A DNA stretch of 12,075 nt from an uncultured Eubacteriales bacterium. GTDB lineage: Bacteria; Bacillota_A; Clostridia; Lachnospirales; Lachnospiraceae. A program made the translations under genes and the position numbers. Where the stretch lies: positions 1 through 12,075 of the forward strand of contig ONVT01000036.1 of NCBI GenBank assembly GCA_900321365.1, in the 5' to 3' direction. This document shows, in pieces, positions 1 to 7,169 of this stretch (position 1 is its first letter; the number at the start of each line of letters is the position of its first letter). Below the pieces are notes generated by a model that was not told where the DNA came from, searched no databases, and worked only from the letters and a program-made list of their open reading frames with translations.

Positions 1-419
1 ATCTTTCCTTCCAGATCCTCCAGCGAGGAAATGCCGGAGTCGCTTGCCGTGACGATCACCTGGCTGTTGTCTACATAAGGAACCGAGAATGTATAATCAT
101 CCTCTCTTCCGTTCACCGTGAATCCGTTCCAGATGCAGTCGATATTGCCGGAATCCAGCTCCATATCCTTCGAATCCCAGTCGATCGGCATCGGGACCAT
201 CTCCCAGCCCTCAATGTCACAGACCGCCGCGGCCAGCTCAAGGTCAAAGCCGGTGTAATCACCGTTGTCATCCATATAACCGTACGGCGGATACTCGGCG
301 TCGAATCCGACGACAAGCGTTCCTTCTGTCGCAAGACCGGTTTCATCCGCAAAGGAAACCATTCCCAGTGAGGTTACTGCCATTGCCGCACAAAGTGCAC
401 CAGCAAGAATCTTCTTCAT
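1..419 (-). CDS. Amino-acid-type ABC transporter substrate-binding protein, 5' part (partial)
   Basis: The first 139 codons are inside the window; the C-terminal part lies beyond base 1. The protein starts MKKILAGALCAAMAVTSLGM, a positively charged then hydrophobic stretch typical of a Sec signal peptide, with a likely signal peptidase I site near the Ala of SFADE (about residues 22-26). No lipobox is clear. The mature part shows hallmarks of the family-3 (polar amino acid) binding proteins: LVVGFDAEYPPYGY (35-48), TGFDLELAAAV (56-66) and the ligand-contacting region around GREDDYTFSVPYVDN (104-118). By family knowledge it captures an amino acid or related polar solute outside the membrane and delivers it to an ABC permease; the substrate cannot be read from this fragment. 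The ATG is preceded by GGAGA (5 bases) and GGAGG (13 bases). It follows xdhC by 92 bases but has its own promoter, so membership in the purine operon is doubtful. Confidence 0.88.
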   Translation of the reverse strand, partial: MKKILAGALCAAMAVTSLGMVSFADETGLATEGTLVVGFDAEYPPYGYMDDNGDYTGFDLELAAAVCDIEGWEMVPMPIDWDSKDMELDSGNIDCIWNGFTVNGREDDYTFSVPYVDNSQVIVTASDSGISSLEDLEGK

Positions 420-453
420 AATCTTCTCCATTCCTCCATTTCTCTTCGATACC

Positions 454-506
454 GCTTTAACGCAATAAAGCATTAAGATGGTATCACGGCACAGGAGGAA
501 TGTCAA
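454..506 (-). promoter_or_regulatory. Promoter of the binding-protein gene, with palindrome at the start point
   Basis: On the minus strand there is a perfect -35 TTGACA (501-506), a 17-base spacer and a -10 TACCAT (478-483) preceded by TGA, an extended -10. The -35 begins only five bases after the xdhC stop codon, and no terminator is visible between them. An inverted repeat GCTTTA/TAAAGC (454-459 and 466-471, 6-base loop) sits at the expected transcription start, so it could be an operator or a 5' stabilising hairpin. The promoter is read directly from sequence; the role of the palindrome is inference. Confidence 0.6.
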
Positions 507-511
507 GAATC

Positions 512-982
512 TTACGAATTGAGTCCCGCGACTTTCTCGATGGCGTTCAGGATATTCTCGTAGCCCGTGCAGCGGCACAGGTGGCCGGCGATGAGCTTGC
601 GCAGCTCCTCACGGGAATACTTCCTGCCGGTGCCGACGATCTCGACCGCGGTCATGATCAGGCCGGGGGTACAGAAGCCGCACTGCACGGCCGCTTCGTC
701 GATAAACGCCTGCTGGATCGGGTTCAGTTCACCGTTCGGCCCCTTCAGCCCTTCGGTTGTCAGGATATGCTTTCCGTCCGCCCACATTGTCAGGTAGAGG
801 CAGGTGTCCACTGCCACGCCGTCAATCAGCACAGTGCAGGCACCGCATTCACCGACGCCGCAGCCCTTCTTCACAGAGGTCAGGTTCAGCTTTTCCCGGA
901 GCGTCTCGAGAAGGTTCTCCCTGGGATCAACCGCCAGCTCAACTTCATTTCCATTGACCCACATATGTATGATTTTCAGCAT
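512..982 (-). CDS. xdhC: Xanthine dehydrogenase-type iron-sulfur subunit (2Fe-2S)
   Basis: This 156-residue protein is the electron-transfer subunit of a three-subunit molybdenum hydroxylase. It carries two [2Fe-2S] clusters that pass electrons from the molybdenum centre to FAD in the cytoplasm. The plant-ferredoxin-type cluster has Cys41, Cys46, Cys49 (CGVGECGACTVLIDG) and Cys61. The C-terminal helical domain has Cys101 and Cys104 (CGFCTPG) and Cys136 and Cys138 (CRCTGY). All eight ligands are present and the length is normal for the family. The gene lies 6 bases downstream of the xdhB stop, so the two are probably translationally coupled. The start at 982 has only a moderate ribosome binding site (GGCGG region); Met7 is a weaker alternative. 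The symbol follows E. coli xdhABC usage; in other bacteria xdhC names an unrelated maturation factor. Selenium-dependent nicotinate or other heterocycle hydroxylases have very similar small subunits. Confidence 0.95.
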   Translation of the reverse strand: MLKIIHMWVNGNEVELAVDPRENLLETLREKLNLTSVKKGCGVGECGACTVLIDGVAVDTCLYLTMWADGKHILTTEGLKGPNGELNPIQQAFIDEAAVQCGFCTPGLIMTAVEIVGTGRKYSREELRKLIAGHLCRCTGYENILNAIEKVAGLNS

Positions 983-988
983 AACGGA

Positions 989-1909
989 TCACCGCCTTTC
1001 TTCGCCGGGCTTTGCCGCGCCGGGTGCTTCGTGGTTCAGGGAGCGCCGGATCGCCTCTCTGAGAGCACGGCGGGCAAGCTCAGAGATCAGCTGCAGGCGG
1101 AACTCCTTTGAGGCTCTCCAGGAAGATCTGGGATTGACTTCATCGAGGACGAGAGTCCCGATCAGCTCATAGATCCCCTCATCCTCCACACTCTTCCCGG
1201 CAAGCGCGGCCTCTGTATTCGGACAGCGGATGGGAGTCGGGGCAGCAACGCCGTACCCGATCCTCGCCTCTTCTATCGTCTTCAGGGATTCGTCCAGCCG
1301 GACCCGCACGCAGCAGCCAAGGGTCGCAATCTCCATGGCGGCGCGCTTCCCATATTTCATGTAGCAGCCCGTAAAACCGACATAGTCCTCCGGCCTGATC
1401 TCAAATGCCCTGCACACCTCGTCATGGCGGCGGACCGTTTTTCCCGGACCGGTATAGAATTCCGTCACCGGAACCCTGCGGACGCCGTCCACGCCCTGGA
1501 GCACCACCACGGCGTTGAGCGTCTGCATCGTCGCAGCCGAATCAGCCGACGTGGCTCCGTTGCAGATATTCCCGCCGATCGTTCCCTGGTTGCGCACCTG
1601 GGGACCGCCGACAGTATCGACCGCCTCCCCCAGATAAGGGATGTATTTTTGGATCAGGGGATTGTATGTCAGGTCGGTAAAACAGGTTGCAGGGCCGATC
1701 TCAAGGGTGGAGTCCGGAAGGACCTTCACCCCGTGGAGGGAAGGAATCTCATGGATGCTCACAAGGCTTCCGCCCGCTCCCTTTCCGTCCCTGAGCTTGA
1801 CAAGCACATCCGTTCCGCCGCTGATGATCTCGGCGTTCTCATGCTCGCTGAGCAGACGGACGGCGTCTTCCACTGACTTCGCTTCAAAATACTGCTCGAT
1901 ATCAAACAT
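989..1909 (-). CDS. xdhB: Xanthine dehydrogenase-type FAD-binding subunit
   Basis: This 306-residue protein is the flavin subunit (CO-dehydrogenase flavoprotein/vanillyl-alcohol-oxidase fold). It accepts electrons from the iron-sulfur subunit and hands them to NAD or another acceptor. FAD-binding segments are visible: IISGGTDVLVKLRDG (28-42) and the segment from Gly101 to Ala125 containing GGPQVRNQGTIGGNICNG followed by SADSA. The C-terminal domain contains FTGCYMKYGKRAAMEIA (179-195), common in FAD subunits of this family. The start is supported by GAGGAG 8 bases upstream of the ATG; this site overlaps the TGA stop of xdhA, and only 12 bases separate the two genes. Length is close to the usual 290-300 residues. 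The last 20 or so residues are charged and Pro/Ala-rich and probably disordered. Together with its neighbours it should form an (ABC)2 complex, by analogy with known enzymes. Confidence 0.95.
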   Translation of the reverse strand: MFDIEQYFEAKSVEDAVRLLSEHENAEIISGGTDVLVKLRDGKGAGGSLVSIHEIPSLHGVKVLPDSTLEIGPATCFTDLTYNPLIQKYIPYLGEAVDTVGGPQVRNQGTIGGNICNGATSADSAATMQTLNAVVVLQGVDGVRRVPVTEFYTGPGKTVRRHDEVCRAFEIRPEDYVGFTGCYMKYGKRAAMEIATLGCCVRVRLDESLKTIEEARIGYGVAAPTPIRCPNTEAALAGKSVEDEGIYELIGTLVLDEVNPRSSWRASKEFRLQLISELARRALREAIRRSLNHEAPGAAKPGEERR

Positions 1910-1921
1910 AAATCTCTCTCC

Positions 1922-4498
1922 TCAGATCAGTCCGGCTTCCTTGAAGGCCGCCACCAGTTTCTGCTGTGTCATCGGGATCTCTTTCATGGAAACGCCGGTC
2001 GCATGCAGGATCGCGTTGCGGATCGCCGGGGCAACCGGGATCGCGGGCGGCTCGCCGAGCGCCTTGTTTCCGTAGGGCCCCATCGGGTCGTCCATTTCCA
2101 GGAACTCGACATGGTAATCCGGGCAGTCCATCGCCGTCGGGATCTTGAAATCAAGCAGGTTCGCGTTCAGCGGGCGTCCCTTCTCATTGTACAGAAGCTC
2201 CTCCGTCAGCGCGTAGCCGATTCCCATCGACATGCCCCCATGGACCTGCGCTTCAGCCAGCTTCGGATTCAGGAGAGTTCCGGAATCATGCACATTGATG
2301 ATGTTGTTGATCTTCACCTTGCCCAGCGGCATGTCAACCTCCAGGTCAACGAAACAGCAGCCGGACGCGAATGTATTCTCCTTACACTGGTTCGTGACCT
2401 CGGCCGTGATATGCTCGGACCGGTCAAGCGAGTAAAATGCGTTCATCGCCAGGTCCTTCATGCTCAGCAGCACTTCTCCGGGCTTCACGTCCTTCTCTAC
2501 GCCGGTATCCCTGAGGATCGCCGCTTCTCCGTTCGGAAGGTCGTGGATGTCGTACTCCTTCACCTTTCCGTCCAGCCATGCGCTGTACTTCGCGGACTCG
2601 CCGGCAGACCCGTCGTTTCGACTGTTATCGATGTAGGAACCGCCAAACGCAAGCTTGCGCGCATTGAGCACCGCAGGGTTCTCCTCTCCGCCGGCCGCCG
2701 CGGAAGCATCCGCTTTGGTGTCTGCACCATCCTGGGTGTGGATCTTCTCACAGATATTGTTCTGCCAGATCATCAGCTCATCCGCGTCGCGTCCCAGCAT
2801 GTAGGAGGCGTAATCCAGGATCCGTGCCCTCAGTTCAAGGGCGCATTTCTTGACAGCCTTGCCCGTCACAAAGCTCTGGCGGGACGCGTAGGCACCGGTG
2901 TCAAAAGGCGCGACGTCCGTATCCTGTGTCGAAACAATATACACATTGTCCATGGTGATGCCGGTCGTCTCAGAGGCCATCTGCGAGAATACCGTGTCCG
3001 CCCCCTGTCCGATCTCGGTGGCGCTCAGTTCGACCTGGATCGATCCGTCCTGGTTCAGGATCATACGGGCGCTCGAAGTTTCCAGGGAGATCGGGTAGAC
3101 GCCGACCTTATACATAAAGATACTCATTCCGACTCCCCGCCGGACAGGCCCTGTCTGATTCGCGTACTCTCTGCGCTTCTCATCCCAGTGGATGAACTCC
3201 GCGCCCCGTTTCATGCACTCCTTCAGGCTGTAGGAATAATAGGTGATGCCGTTGCTTGCGACGAATCCCGGCGGAACACAGTTCTCCATACGGAACTTCA
3301 GGGGATCGAAGCCTCCCTTATAACAGATGTCGTCGGTCAGGGCATCCGCCAGGAAGGCCGCCTGCGGGACGCCATAGGCACGCATGGCGCCGGACACCGC
3401 AGATGAAGTATAAACAGAATATCCATCCGAACGGCATCCGTACTCATCATGCATGATGTCCTTAAAGTTCGTCGTGATACCGCCGGTGATCGCATGCCCG
3501 TGCGATGCGTAGGCCCCCTTGTTGGTGTAGATATCGCCCTCTCTTGCCAGAAGCTTTCCGTCCTTTGTCGCCAGCGCGCGGAGCACGCCCTTGGCGGCAT
3601 GGCGCGTCCTTGTCTGGGAGATGCACTCCTCCCTGCTCAGCTCCAGGCACACACACCGTCCGCCGCAGACAATCGACAGGTACGCGTTCAACGGTTCGTC
3701 CAGGACGTCCTGCTTGTTGCCGAAGCCGCCGCCGATGTAGGGCTTGATCACGCGGACTCTGCCCACCGGCCAGCCCAGCGCCTGAGAGATTACCCTGCGC
3801 GTGATGTGCGGAATCTGGGTGGAGGAGATGACCGTCACCTTTCCGTTGGTATCGACATAGGCCCAGCTCGTACAGACCTCAATGTGGCAGTGGGAAATCC
3901 TCGGCGTCCGGTAGGTCCCTTCCACCTCGATCAGGTTCTCTTCCCCATACTCTTCCACCGCCCTTTCCTTCGCCTTGTCATAGTCGAAGTCCGGAGAAGT
4001 CTTAAAGGAAGTATGCACAAAGATGTTGTCCTTGCGGATGTCCGGGTGCAGCGGGGTGGCTCCCGGCGCGAGCGCCTCCTCGATGGTCGGGATGGGATCA
4101 TATTCCTCATACTCCACCCTGACAAGGCGCGCGGCCCGCTCCGCCGCGACATTGTCCGTCGCGACCACGGCGGCAATCTCATCCCCCCACTGGCGCACTC
4201 TCGTGTTCAGGAGCTTCCGGTCAGGGACGTCCTGGTGCGCCGCCTCGACGGACCATGGATGCCCGGCGGTCGGAAACTGGATATCCGGGACATCAAAACA
4301 CGTCACAATCTTCACAACACCGGGAACCTTTTCCGCCTCGCTGATGTCAATCGACTTCACGAGGCCGTTCGCGATCGTGGAACGCACGACCTTTGCCTGG
4401 AGGCAGTCCTTCGGCATGAGGTCGTTCGTATACTTCGCCTCTCCCGTGACCTTTCCCCGGGCGTCAACCCTGGTAAAACTCTTTCCTACTGTTTCCAT
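1922..4498 (-). CDS. xdhA: Xanthine dehydrogenase-type molybdenum-binding catalytic subunit
   Basis: This 858-residue catalytic subunit binds the molybdopterin cofactor and hydroxylates purines (hypoxanthine/xanthine expected). Features in order: N-terminal domain with RVDARGKVTGEAKYTNDL (10-27); STQIPHITRRV (226-236); GGGFGNKQDV (256-265); AMRAYGVPQ (371-379) around the conserved active-site Arg373; ATEIGQGADTV (493-503) with cofactor-contacting Gln498; VHGGMSMGIG (752-761); LGEPPAIPVA (814-823), where Glu816 matches the catalytic base of xanthine oxidase. At the position of the substrate-binding Glu in bovine xanthine oxidase (GFGGKE) it has Gln263, as I remember for E. coli XdhA. Overall it resembles E. 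coli XdhA but is about 100 residues longer, mostly because of an insertion at about 583-677. I prefer the ATG at 4498 (GGAAGGA 9 bases upstream) over the in-frame ATG at 4516, which lacks a site. No in-frame TGA is present: selenium, if used, is labile rather than selenocysteine. Confidence 0.95.
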   Translation of the reverse strand: METVGKSFTRVDARGKVTGEAKYTNDLMPKDCLQAKVVRSTIANGLVKSIDISEAEKVPGVVKIVTCFDVPDIQFPTAGHPWSVEAAHQDVPDRKLLNTRVRQWGDEIAAVVATDNVAAERAARLVRVEYEEYDPIPTIEEALAPGATPLHPDIRKDNIFVHTSFKTSPDFDYDKAKERAVEEYGEENLIEVEGTYRTPRISHCHIEVCTSWAYVDTNGKVTVISSTQIPHITRRVISQALGWPVGRVRVIKPYIGGGFGNKQDVLDEPLNAYLSIVCGGRCVCLELSREECISQTRTRHAAKGVLRALATKDGKLLAREGDIYTNKGAYASHGHAITGGITTNFKDIMHDEYGCRSDGYSVYTSSAVSGAMRAYGVPQAAFLADALTDDICYKGGFDPLKFRMENCVPPGFVASNGITYYSYSLKECMKRGAEFIHWDEKRREYANQTGPVRRGVGMSIFMYKVGVYPISLETSSARMILNQDGSIQVELSATEIGQGADTVFSQMASETTGITMDNVYIVSTQDTDVAPFDTGAYASRQSFVTGKAVKKCALELRARILDYASYMLGRDADELMIWQNNICEKIHTQDGADTKADASAAAGGEENPAVLNARKLAFGGSYIDNSRNDGSAGESAKYSAWLDGKVKEYDIHDLPNGEAAILRDTGVEKDVKPGEVLLSMKDLAMNAFYSLDRSEHITAEVTNQCKENTFASGCCFVDLEVDMPLGKVKINNIINVHDSGTLLNPKLAEAQVHGGMSMGIGYALTEELLYNEKGRPLNANLLDFKIPTAMDCPDYHVEFLEMDDPMGPYGNKALGEPPAIPVAPAIRNAILHATGVSMKEIPMTQQKLVAAFKEAGLI

Positions 4499-4558
4499 AC
4501 GCGTTTTTCCTTCCATATGACTGGATACTATGGATACTGTTCCTGGCCGGCTGCAGCT

Positions 4559-4591
4559 TCAGGATCCTGATGACCTGTGGCTTCCGGTCAT
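4559..4591 (-). CDS. Possible 10-codon mini-ORF between yqeB and xdhA
   Basis: Immediately after the yqeB TAG stop, the minus strand has GGAGG, four bases, ATG and nine more sense codons ending in TGA, encoding MTGSHRSSGS. The ribosome binding site is better than that of many genes here, which is the only reason to list it; the peptide resembles nothing I know. A perfect 10-base palindrome, CAGGATCCTG (4560-4569), covers its end. It may keep ribosomes moving from yqeB towards xdhA (start 61 bases further on), or be a decayed gene start. Whether it is translated is unknown. Confidence 0.25.
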   Translation of the reverse strand: MTGSHRSSGS

Positions 4592-4599
4592 AATACCTC

Positions 4600-5508
4600 C
4601 TATCTCTCGTCCACTGCCCTGCGCGCGGCGAAGCCGGTCAGCTCCTGCACCACGGCGCCTCCGATCGAGCGGGCCTTGTCCGAGATCGTAAAACAGTTTT
4701 CACGTTCCTCTTTTCTGGGGTCAACATCCGCGATCTTGAACCCCTCCGTGACAGAAAATCCGTCCCGGATCAGTCCCCTGAGCAGTCCGTCAAAAGGAGC
4801 GCTCACCGGAACTTCATCTGAGCCATCAGGCGGCCTGACCGCGCCGATCGTCTGACCCCCGCTCACGAGATCCCCGATCTGCGCCATCGCGTGGAACACG
4901 CCCCGCGCGGGGCTGTGAATCACACGGTCCGCGGCATGTCCCGCGATCATTCCCGGCACGCCGGTATTCGGAATGGCGCTGCCCTGTGTGATCGGCCTGG
5001 CAAGCATGTGGCCTCTCATCGTTTCGATCACCACGTCACAGTCAATCCCCGCGGTAAACCCCGGCCCGAGCGCGATTACAAACGGAGCCATGTCCTTTGT
5101 CGTTCCGAGATTTTTCTTTGCAAGGACCGCATCCACGACCGCAGTGAGAAACAGGTGCCTTCCTCCCCCCTCGAGGGTCGTCAGGCCGGTATCCCATTCA
5201 CTGTACTTCTCCTCTGTGTCGATCATATCCCGGATGGCGTGTCCCTCCGGATCCACCATCAGCGCAATCTGGTCCTGGAACAGAAGATACTGCGCCTCAT
5301 CCAGGTTCCGGGCAAGCTGCACCGTCAGATCCTCGACCGTGGCGCTTCCCTCATAGACCGCTTCCGACAGGGCCACCGTCCTGCGGATCGCGCTCGGATG
5401 CTCACTCTCCAGGATCAGGACAGGGTATCCTGCGCGCCTGAGCGCCCAGATCGTTCCCGTGGCAATGTCTCCGCCTCCCCGTACGATCACCAGCTGATCT
5501 GTTACCAA
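4600..5508 (-). CDS. yqeB: Selenium-dependent molybdenum hydroxylase accessory protein YqeB (EF2563 family)
   Basis: This 302-residue protein (from the start chosen here) belongs to the YqeB/EF2563 family, which co-occurs with selenium-dependent molybdenum hydroxylases and is thought to help mature their cofactor; its biochemical step is not established. Visible features: a Rossmann-like start VIVRGGGDIATGTIWALRRA (8-27); VDAVLAKKNLGT (125-136); the signature ALGPGFTAGIDCDVVIETMR (146-165) continuing into RGHMLARPITQGSAIPNTGVPG; and a C-terminal biotinyl/lipoyl-like part, RVIHSPARGVFHAMAQIGDLV (starts at 195). The ORF is open upstream to a TTG at 5583, but AAGGAGG five bases before the TTG at 5508 makes 5508 the likely start, giving MVTDQLVIVRGGGDIA. 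There is no in-frame ATG near the N-terminus. It lies 89 bases after the hydantoinase gene and is preceded by the repeat element at 5524-5559. E. coli YqeB is longer; the EF2563 type is about 260-270 residues. Confidence 0.9.
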   Translation of the reverse strand: MVTDQLVIVRGGGDIATGTIWALRRAGYPVLILESEHPSAIRRTVALSEAVYEGSATVEDLTVQLARNLDEAQYLLFQDQIALMVDPEGHAIRDMIDTEEKYSEWDTGLTTLEGGGRHLFLTAVVDAVLAKKNLGTTKDMAPFVIALGPGFTAGIDCDVVIETMRGHMLARPITQGSAIPNTGVPGMIAGHAADRVIHSPARGVFHAMAQIGDLVSGGQTIGAVRPPDGSDEVPVSAPFDGLLRGLIRDGFSVTEGFKIADVDPRKEERENCFTISDKARSIGGAVVQELTGFAARRAVDER

Positions 5509-5523
5509 CTCCGCCTCCTTTAA

Positions 5524-5559
5524 GACCTGTACATAAATACCTTTTACATCTTGCCTGTC
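5524..5559 (-). promoter_or_regulatory. Shared 36-base upstream element, copy 1 (before yqeB)
   Basis: This segment matches 10281-10316 at 31 of 36 positions with no gaps. On the plus strand both read GACCTGTACA at one end and TTTACATC/TATACATC followed by TGCCTGTC at the other. It contains an interrupted palindrome TGTACA-N9-TTTACA (TGTA-N13-TACA). It ends 15 bases before the chosen yqeB start, so it lies in the 5' region. On the minus strand ATGACA, 16 bases and TATTTA could be a poor promoter. I infer a regulator binding site or promoter shared by two cofactor-maturation genes. Confidence 0.55.
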
Positions 5560-5597
5560 ATTTCTTTCGATTGTACCAGGCAAAAACCTTTACATAG

Positions 5598-6977
5598 TCA
5601 GAAGAACTCCGGCAGGCCGCGCTTCACGTACCGGCCCTGGTTCTCACATACGACCTGTCCGTCCCGCGCGACCAGAGTTCCCCTGAGATAGACCGCGTCG
5701 ATCGTGCAGGAAAGCTCCAGCCCCTCAAGCGGTGCGTAGTCGCATGCTGATACCTGTGTCTTCGCGCTCACTGTCCGGCTCTTATTCGGATCCAGAATCA
5801 CAATGTCTGCGTCCGATCCGACCGACAGTGTGCCTTTTAGAGGATACATTCCATAGAGTCTCGCGGGATTCTCGCTCAGCACCTCGCACATCTTTTCTTT
5901 GGTGATGCGCCCCTTCGCGACTCCCTCGGAATACAGGACGACTCCCCTGGTCTCGGCGCCGGGCATTCCTCCCGGAATCTTCCTGAAGTCTCCTTCTCCC
6001 AGTTTCTTCTGTTCCACCGTAAATGAGCAGTGGTCCGTCGCAACTGTCTGGATCTCGCCGTCCCGGATCGCTTTCCACAGGGCATCCTGGTCTGATTTCT
6101 TCCGAAGCGGAGGAGCACAGACATACTTTGACGCCTCTTCATAGGTATCTCTCTCATAGAGCGAGTCGTCCATCACCAGGTACTGAGGGCAGGTCTCCAC
6201 ATAGACCTTCTGTCCCCGCCTGCGCGCCGCGCGGATCTCTTCCAGGCCTTCCTCACAGGTAAGATGCACATCGATCACAGGCTCGTCCGCGACCTCTGCC
6301 AGATGACAGTACCTTCCGATCGCCTCCGCCTCCGCGGCGGCAGGCCTGGTGAGATAATGGGAACTCACCGCCTTCATCTTCTCCGGATCTGACGCGAATT
6401 CCTCCCGCAGCGCGTCGATCAGGCCGCTGTTCTCACAGTGGCAGCCCGTTGTCGTACCGCATTCCTTCAGTCTCTGGAGCACCTTCAGGATCGTCGCGTC
6501 GTCGACCTTCGTGTCATACGTCATATAGATCTTGAAGGTTGTCGCACCTCGCCCGATCATATCTTCTATCTCGGCAGAGATGGAATCGTTCCACTCGGTG
6601 ATCGTCTGATGGAACCCGAAATCGCACGAGCAGAGCGCCCCTGCCTTCTGAAACCAGTTGTCGAGCCCTTCATTCAGCGTCTCACCCGGATAAGCCGTTC
6701 CGAAATCTATGATCGTCGTGGTTCCGCCCGCGGCCTCAGCCTTCGTACCCGAAGCAAAGTCGTCGACCGTGACCGTCCCTGCGACATGCAGGTCAAAATG
6801 CGTATGCGCGTCGATGAATCCGGGAAAAACCAGTTTGCTCTCCGCGTCCACTACAGTGCAGCCCTCCGGCGCGCTGATGTTCTCTTCGATCCGGACGATC
6901 TTCTCCCCGTCGACCAGAAGATCCGCCCTCCGGCTTCCCTTCGGCGAGACGAGTGTGCCGTTCTTAACGAGGAACAT
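5598..6977 (-). CDS. hyuA: Hydantoinase/dihydropyrimidinase-type cyclic amidohydrolase (HyuA/YgeZ)
   Basis: This 459-residue protein is an amidohydrolase-superfamily enzyme that opens cyclic amide rings (hydantoins, dihydropyrimidines, or purine-derived rings). The complete D-hydantoinase metal set is visible: His58 and His60 (DAHTHFD), the Lys expected to be carboxylated, Lys149 (TTFKIYMTY), His180 (GCHCEN), His238 (VHLTCEEG) and Asp315 (VATDHCSF). Positions agree closely with bacterial D-hydantoinases and length is normal. GGGAGGTG five bases upstream of the ATG at 6977 selects this start over the in-frame ATG at 7010. It is similar to E. coli YgeZ/HyuA, whose gene sits in the E. coli purine/xdh region and in gut uric-acid degradation clusters, so a purine-derived ring is the likely substrate. 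Classical hydantoinase or dihydropyrimidinase activity remains possible. It is the first gene of the minus-strand run hyuA-yqeB-xdhABC. Confidence 0.93.
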   Translation of the reverse strand: MFLVKNGTLVSPKGSRRADLLVDGEKIVRIEENISAPEGCTVVDAESKLVFPGFIDAHTHFDLHVAGTVTVDDFASGTKAEAAGGTTTIIDFGTAYPGETLNEGLDNWFQKAGALCSCDFGFHQTITEWNDSISAEIEDMIGRGATTFKIYMTYDTKVDDATILKVLQRLKECGTTTGCHCENSGLIDALREEFASDPEKMKAVSSHYLTRPAAAEAEAIGRYCHLAEVADEPVIDVHLTCEEGLEEIRAARRRGQKVYVETCPQYLVMDDSLYERDTYEEASKYVCAPPLRKKSDQDALWKAIRDGEIQTVATDHCSFTVEQKKLGEGDFRKIPGGMPGAETRGVVLYSEGVAKGRITKEKMCEVLSENPARLYGMYPLKGTLSVGSDADIVILDPNKSRTVSAKTQVSACDYAPLEGLELSCTIDAVYLRGTLVARDGQVVCENQGRYVKRGLPEFF

Positions 6978-7086
6978 ATCACACCTCCCTTGGAATTCAT
7001 AAGAAAACATAATGCATCTCTTTTACAACATGAACAAAAAATCCTTCCAAACGAAGAATTCTTTCGGAAAATTGGCGAGGCAAGGC

Positions 7087-7115
7087 TTGTCCATGCCTCT
7101 TTTCTGTTGTAAAAT
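7087..7115 (+). promoter_or_regulatory. Probable ade promoter
   Basis: TTGTCC (7087-7092; 4 of 6 consensus), a 17-base spacer and TAAAAT (7110-7115; 5 of 6) form a good sigma-70-type promoter on the plus strand. Transcription would start near 7122, leaving about 187 bases of untranslated leader before ade. A second TATAAA at 7121-7126 lacks a matching -35. One arm of the long inverted repeat (7106-7114) overlaps the -10, so a bound regulator could block this promoter. Confidence 0.5.
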
Positions 7116-7169
7116 CTGGATATAAATTAGCACATTTCACAGGATTAGTAAACAATAATGGTAGTGATT

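Noticed and set aside
2003..3406. Long open frame (467 codons) on the plus strand opposite xdhA
   Set aside because: It lies wholly antisense to the clearly conserved molybdenum subunit, has no recognisable motifs, is Arg/His/Val-rich as expected for a shadow of a GC-rich gene, and has no convincing ribosome site.
1922..4498. Selenocysteine in the hydroxylase large subunit
   Set aside because: No in-frame TGA is present; enzymes of this type carry labile selenium at the Mo centre, so no selenocysteine insertion element is expected.
3449..4570. Second long plus-strand frame (373 codons) opposite the xdhA 5' half
   Set aside because: Same reasoning: antisense shadow of a well-supported gene, with no family features.
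4572..4600. Possible third copy of the shared 36-base element before xdhA (GACCTGT plus ATAATACCTCC)
   Set aside because: Only seven bases match without gaps, and the second part is explained by the ribosome binding site of the mini-ORF. GACCTGT also occurs inside hyuA by chance.
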